From Trachythela sp. YZ-2020 (taxonomy: Eukaryota; Cnidaria; Anthozoa; Malacalcyonacea; Clavulariidae), in contig JADLSH010000236.1 of NCBI GenBank assembly GCA_016169945.1, positions 1,488,001-1,552,000 on the forward strand: a stretch of DNA of 64,000 bases, written 5' to 3'. A program made the translations under genes and the position numbers. Below the pieces are notes generated by a model. That model was given only the letters and a program-made list of their open reading frames with translations. It was not told where the DNA came from and did not search any database. Shown here piece by piece: positions 61,060-64,000 of this stretch. How positions within the stretch are numbered: the stretch's first letter is position 1; each line of letters opens with the position of its first letter.

Positions 61060-62298
61060 GAGGGTCGTGAAGGGGGGTACCAAATCCCAGTTCCCAGCCA
61101 AATTTTCGCTCAAACCCAATTCCCAGCCCAATTTTGCCCCAAATCCCATTTTGCGAAATCAGAAATCCCATTCCCAGTCAGGCTATTTGCAAACTGATAA
61201 TGAACCACTGATTATGCCATTTGGATAAATTTACCGCCACCTACACTGAACAAAATGATGACGATTTTCAGGGGCTGTTCATATGAGCCGAGCAAGTGCC
61301 ATTGTTTTTATATGTTTTCGAGATTTTATTCACATGGGATTGTGGCTTCCCGAGTTCATATACATGCATTTATGGGGCCTTGTACAGTGCATAGTTTATT
61401 CCGCCTAGAAACAATCTAAACAGGTAAGGAATTAACGAAACGAAACCTTCTGAAGCAGTTGCCGAAGACAACTGCCGGGCTAGCCCGCCCCATAAAAGCA
61501 AATGACAAATTGGCCCGGCAAAGCGAGCCAGCCTAGGCCACCAAGTTGGAATTTGAGATGTAACGCTAGTTATATAAGAGGGGGGAGAGTTGTGTAGTTT
61601 TTCGGCAAATATTACTATGTACTCCTTATTACATATAAAACATAATGATGAATACTATACAACACTACAGCAGTTAGCCTGTGCACAGCCGTCAACAGGC
61701 TATACAACAGTAAACACTAAATAAGTATTTTTTTCGGAGGGGGGTTGTCAAAATCAATTTTATATAAAGATATAATTTAATTTGTGCTAGCCCCCCCCTG
61801 TAATTAAAGGCCGGTCCCTAGTGAAGAACGAAGCGCTAGTAATTTTTAGCATATATTTTACCTGCACAGTATCTAAATATACCGGATGAATTATACAATA
61901 TGTTTCTATGGTCATTTAAGTACCAAGAAATGAGTGAATTTTAATAACAATCTGGGAGCAAAAATATTATGAAATTTAGAGACTTTTGGAAGAAAATTTT
62001 GTGAAAAAGAAGTTATTGAGAACGAATTAATGCTGGGGGAGTGGAACCACTGGCCTTGGTAGCTAGAACTTGTTTGCGTGCTGAGGCAAAAAATACTGAT
62101 TCTATGATTGTGTCTGCTCAGGTCAAAAATGGGATAATTTTAAGCAGATATGTCAGATATTAGAGAAATCCCATTCCCATTTCCAAAATTGTTTATCCCA
62201 TTCCCAGTGGTTAAATCCCAGTCCCAGTGATGTGAATCCCATTTCCCCAGTCCAAAAATAGGCAAACCCCGTTCCCATTTTACCCCTTCACGACCCTC
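61060..62298. mobile_element. Nonautonomous DNA transposon, 1.24 kb
   Basis: The ends GAGGGTCGTGAAGGGG and CCCCTTCACGACCCTC are flanked by CATTAT on both sides (61054-61059 and 62299-62304). Near both ends are runs of CCCAGTTCCCAG or CCCATTCCCAG motifs. It has no transposase. The interrupted target is a repeat whose intact form lies at 53015-53110. Confidence 0.85.
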
Positions 62299-62749
62299 CA
62301 TTATATATAGACATTTTATAACAATATACTGTCAGTATATATGGTAGTCATTGCCTGGGCCGCTTGTGGGGTAACAATATTTGAAATGGTTAATGGGCAG
62401 GGTAATAATATCTGAAATGGTTTTCTGTATACATGTTTTCAACTTGGAAGGACACGAGGAAAGATCTGCGTTCTTAATCAATAATAGATACTCCAGAAGG
62501 CTCTGGATCAAGCAAAGCTATGAAAACATCACTTTAACTGCATAGACTCAATGATATAGCCAACTTTATAATAACGTTAATACTCTTTCGTCTATATAGA
62601 GTATAGTTTGACTGTACTGAACCTTGTATAGATTATATCTATAGTCTATACTAACTAGGATTTGAACATTCACAATTATTGAGGGGAAATGAAAAACCAT
62701 TGGATTAATAATATTTATCAAGGATTTAATCTCATAAATGCAACTTTGG

Positions 62750-63140
62750 CTGGATTCACGACATCCACAATCTGAAACAGAAAAAACTATGTAGTGCATG
62801 CTCAACGTTTTAGGAAAGACCGAACTTCTCCTGACGAAAGGCCTTTGCACGAATTTAAAGTATAATTTCTCTGTTTCAGATTGCGGCTGTCTTGAAATCC
62901 AACCATTGCTCATGTATATTCCAAGCCGCGGCCAACGCTGGACACTCGAAAATTTAGAAAATCTCTATCTGATCGCTGTAAATTTCAGACGCATATTCCA
63001 ACGGAAACACTACTTGTCGACAAAGACAACAAAAACGAACGACGTCGTGAACAAATACGAAGGATGCGAATCGCGGTCGACTTGGAAAAATCTATATAGA
63101 ACGATGAATATAGACGAGTCCCAATGTTTCAAGTTATAAA
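62750..63140. other. Two divergent exon-like stretches sharing a DCGC start
   Basis: On the plus strand, TTTCTCTGTTTCAG precedes a frame 62879-63139 starting DCGCLEIQP and ending QCFKL plus stop. On the minus strand, TTTTTCTGTTTCAG precedes a frame from about 62773 down to 62566 starting DCGCRESSQSCIY. The two begin alike and point away from each other. No family is recognised. They could be terminal exons of unknown genes, or an inverted repeat. Confidence 0.3.
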
Positions 63141-63637
63141 GTTTTACATTTGATAAAAGCAATTAAGATTAAATCAAACGCTAAGTGATACAATTTCCTG
63201 ATTAGTAAATCACCTCATGATTATTGAGGCGTGTCATGGCGTCATCTGACAATTTCGGAACAAGATAAGTTTGTTTAAGTTGCGTGTTTTATTGTATTAA
63301 GAACATGATAATTGTGAATACCTTTTACTGAACATTTTAACTGATGTAATTATTACAATTTGTGAATACTTAAAAAGTGCTCGCTCGTGAGTCGTGGTTT
63401 TCTAATGCATACTTGAGTGTGGCATTCACAGAAAGATCATATATCGCATTTCATGTTTTCGTATAACAACACAATTTTACAGTGACAAATAATTAGGCGC
63501 TTTTAATGACTTGACAACTGTGTTTCGTGTTGGAATATCCAGAAATAGCGGACATCACTTATTCATTTATTTCCCAAATTTCGAAATTCCTCAGTGCAAT
63601 TTGCAACTAACTTTATAAAGGTTTTCAGATTTACAAT
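63141..63637. other. No gene recognised
   Basis: AT-rich sequence without supported features. Confidence 0.5.
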
Positions 63638-63791
63638 CATAGGCGTAGGAAGCAACTTCAAGTTGGGGGGGGGGCACTTTGTATTAAGGGCACCTCTTCT
63701 ATTAGAAAAGGGCACTTTTTCCATTGTTTTAGCTGGAGAAAAGGGCACTTTGAAGAAAACTTGGGGGGAGGCACGTGCTCCTACACCACTG
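63638..63791. mobile_element. hAT MITE, 154 bp
   Basis: The ends CATAGGCGTAGGAAGC and GCTCCTACACCACTG form imperfect inverted repeats. They are flanked by a perfect 8-bp duplication TTTACAAT (63630-63637 and 63792-63799). Confidence 0.9.
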
Positions 63792-64000
63792 TTTACAATA
63801 TTAAAGATCATTAAATTATTTTTTCCGTATACTGTTTATAGTCTGTTTTGTCTAAATCCATAAAATTATTTCCCCAATTTCTGGCCATGGATAAGCATTA
63901 ATGTGCGTGCATGACTAAATTTACCTTGCGGAAACAAAAACAGTCAAAGTAAACATCTAAATCAAACATTGGATCATCAAATATGGCCTAGCTTATACAC

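Overview
The window reads as nuclear DNA of an invertebrate animal. It is AT-rich, the genes have many small exons with GT-AG introns, and decayed retroelements and short inverted-repeat transposons are everywhere. The LINE, SINE and hAT remnants and the Ig-domain receptor kinase suggest a cnidarian, probably an anthozoan. That placement rests on remembered resemblance, not on a search.

Two host genes are visible and lie tail to tail. A plus-strand gene (exons 8190-10193, 5' end not found) encodes Ig-like domains followed by a short hydrophobic tail typical of GPI anchoring. A minus-strand gene (59447 down to 11885, first exon not found) encodes a single-pass receptor tyrosine kinase: three N-terminal Ig domains, a linker, four more Ig domains, a second linker, one membrane segment, a juxtamembrane region and a complete FGFR-like kinase domain. 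Reading phases agree across almost every intron, so I treat it as one gene; the exception is a short, uncertain juxtamembrane exon.

The four inner Ig exons are two near-identical pairs (30615-32231 and 42127-44453) made by a tandem duplication of about 9 kb. Copy A is about 30274-39062. Copy B is about 39090-57352, enlarged by later insertions. Both exon pairs are open and start and end in phase 1, so the duplication lengthens the ectodomain by two Ig domains in frame. The duplication junction has grown into a 2.6 kb, 15-bp minisatellite whose two-unit seed is still present at the start of copy A. Copy B also carries a LINE, a 12-bp minisatellite, a hAT MITE, a foldback element holding a captured local fragment, a second LINE, and a 12-bp minisatellite that grew out of a SINE.

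Region by region: 0.3-3.7 kb is a broken Ty3/gypsy element split by a LINE. 5.5-6.3 kb is a LINE 3' end. 8-10.2 kb is the GPI-type Ig gene. 11.9-16.9 kb holds the kinase exons with foldback elements between them. 17.5-24.4 kb is an intron filled by a nearly complete LINE, the 3' end of a related LINE, and a BEL/Pao remnant. 24.5-30.3 kb holds the juxtamembrane, membrane and stalk exons. 30.3-57.4 kb is the duplicated Ig block. 57.4-59.4 kb holds the N-terminal Ig exons. 59.5-64 kb is flank with two nonautonomous DNA transposons and an unexplained pair of divergent exon-like stretches.
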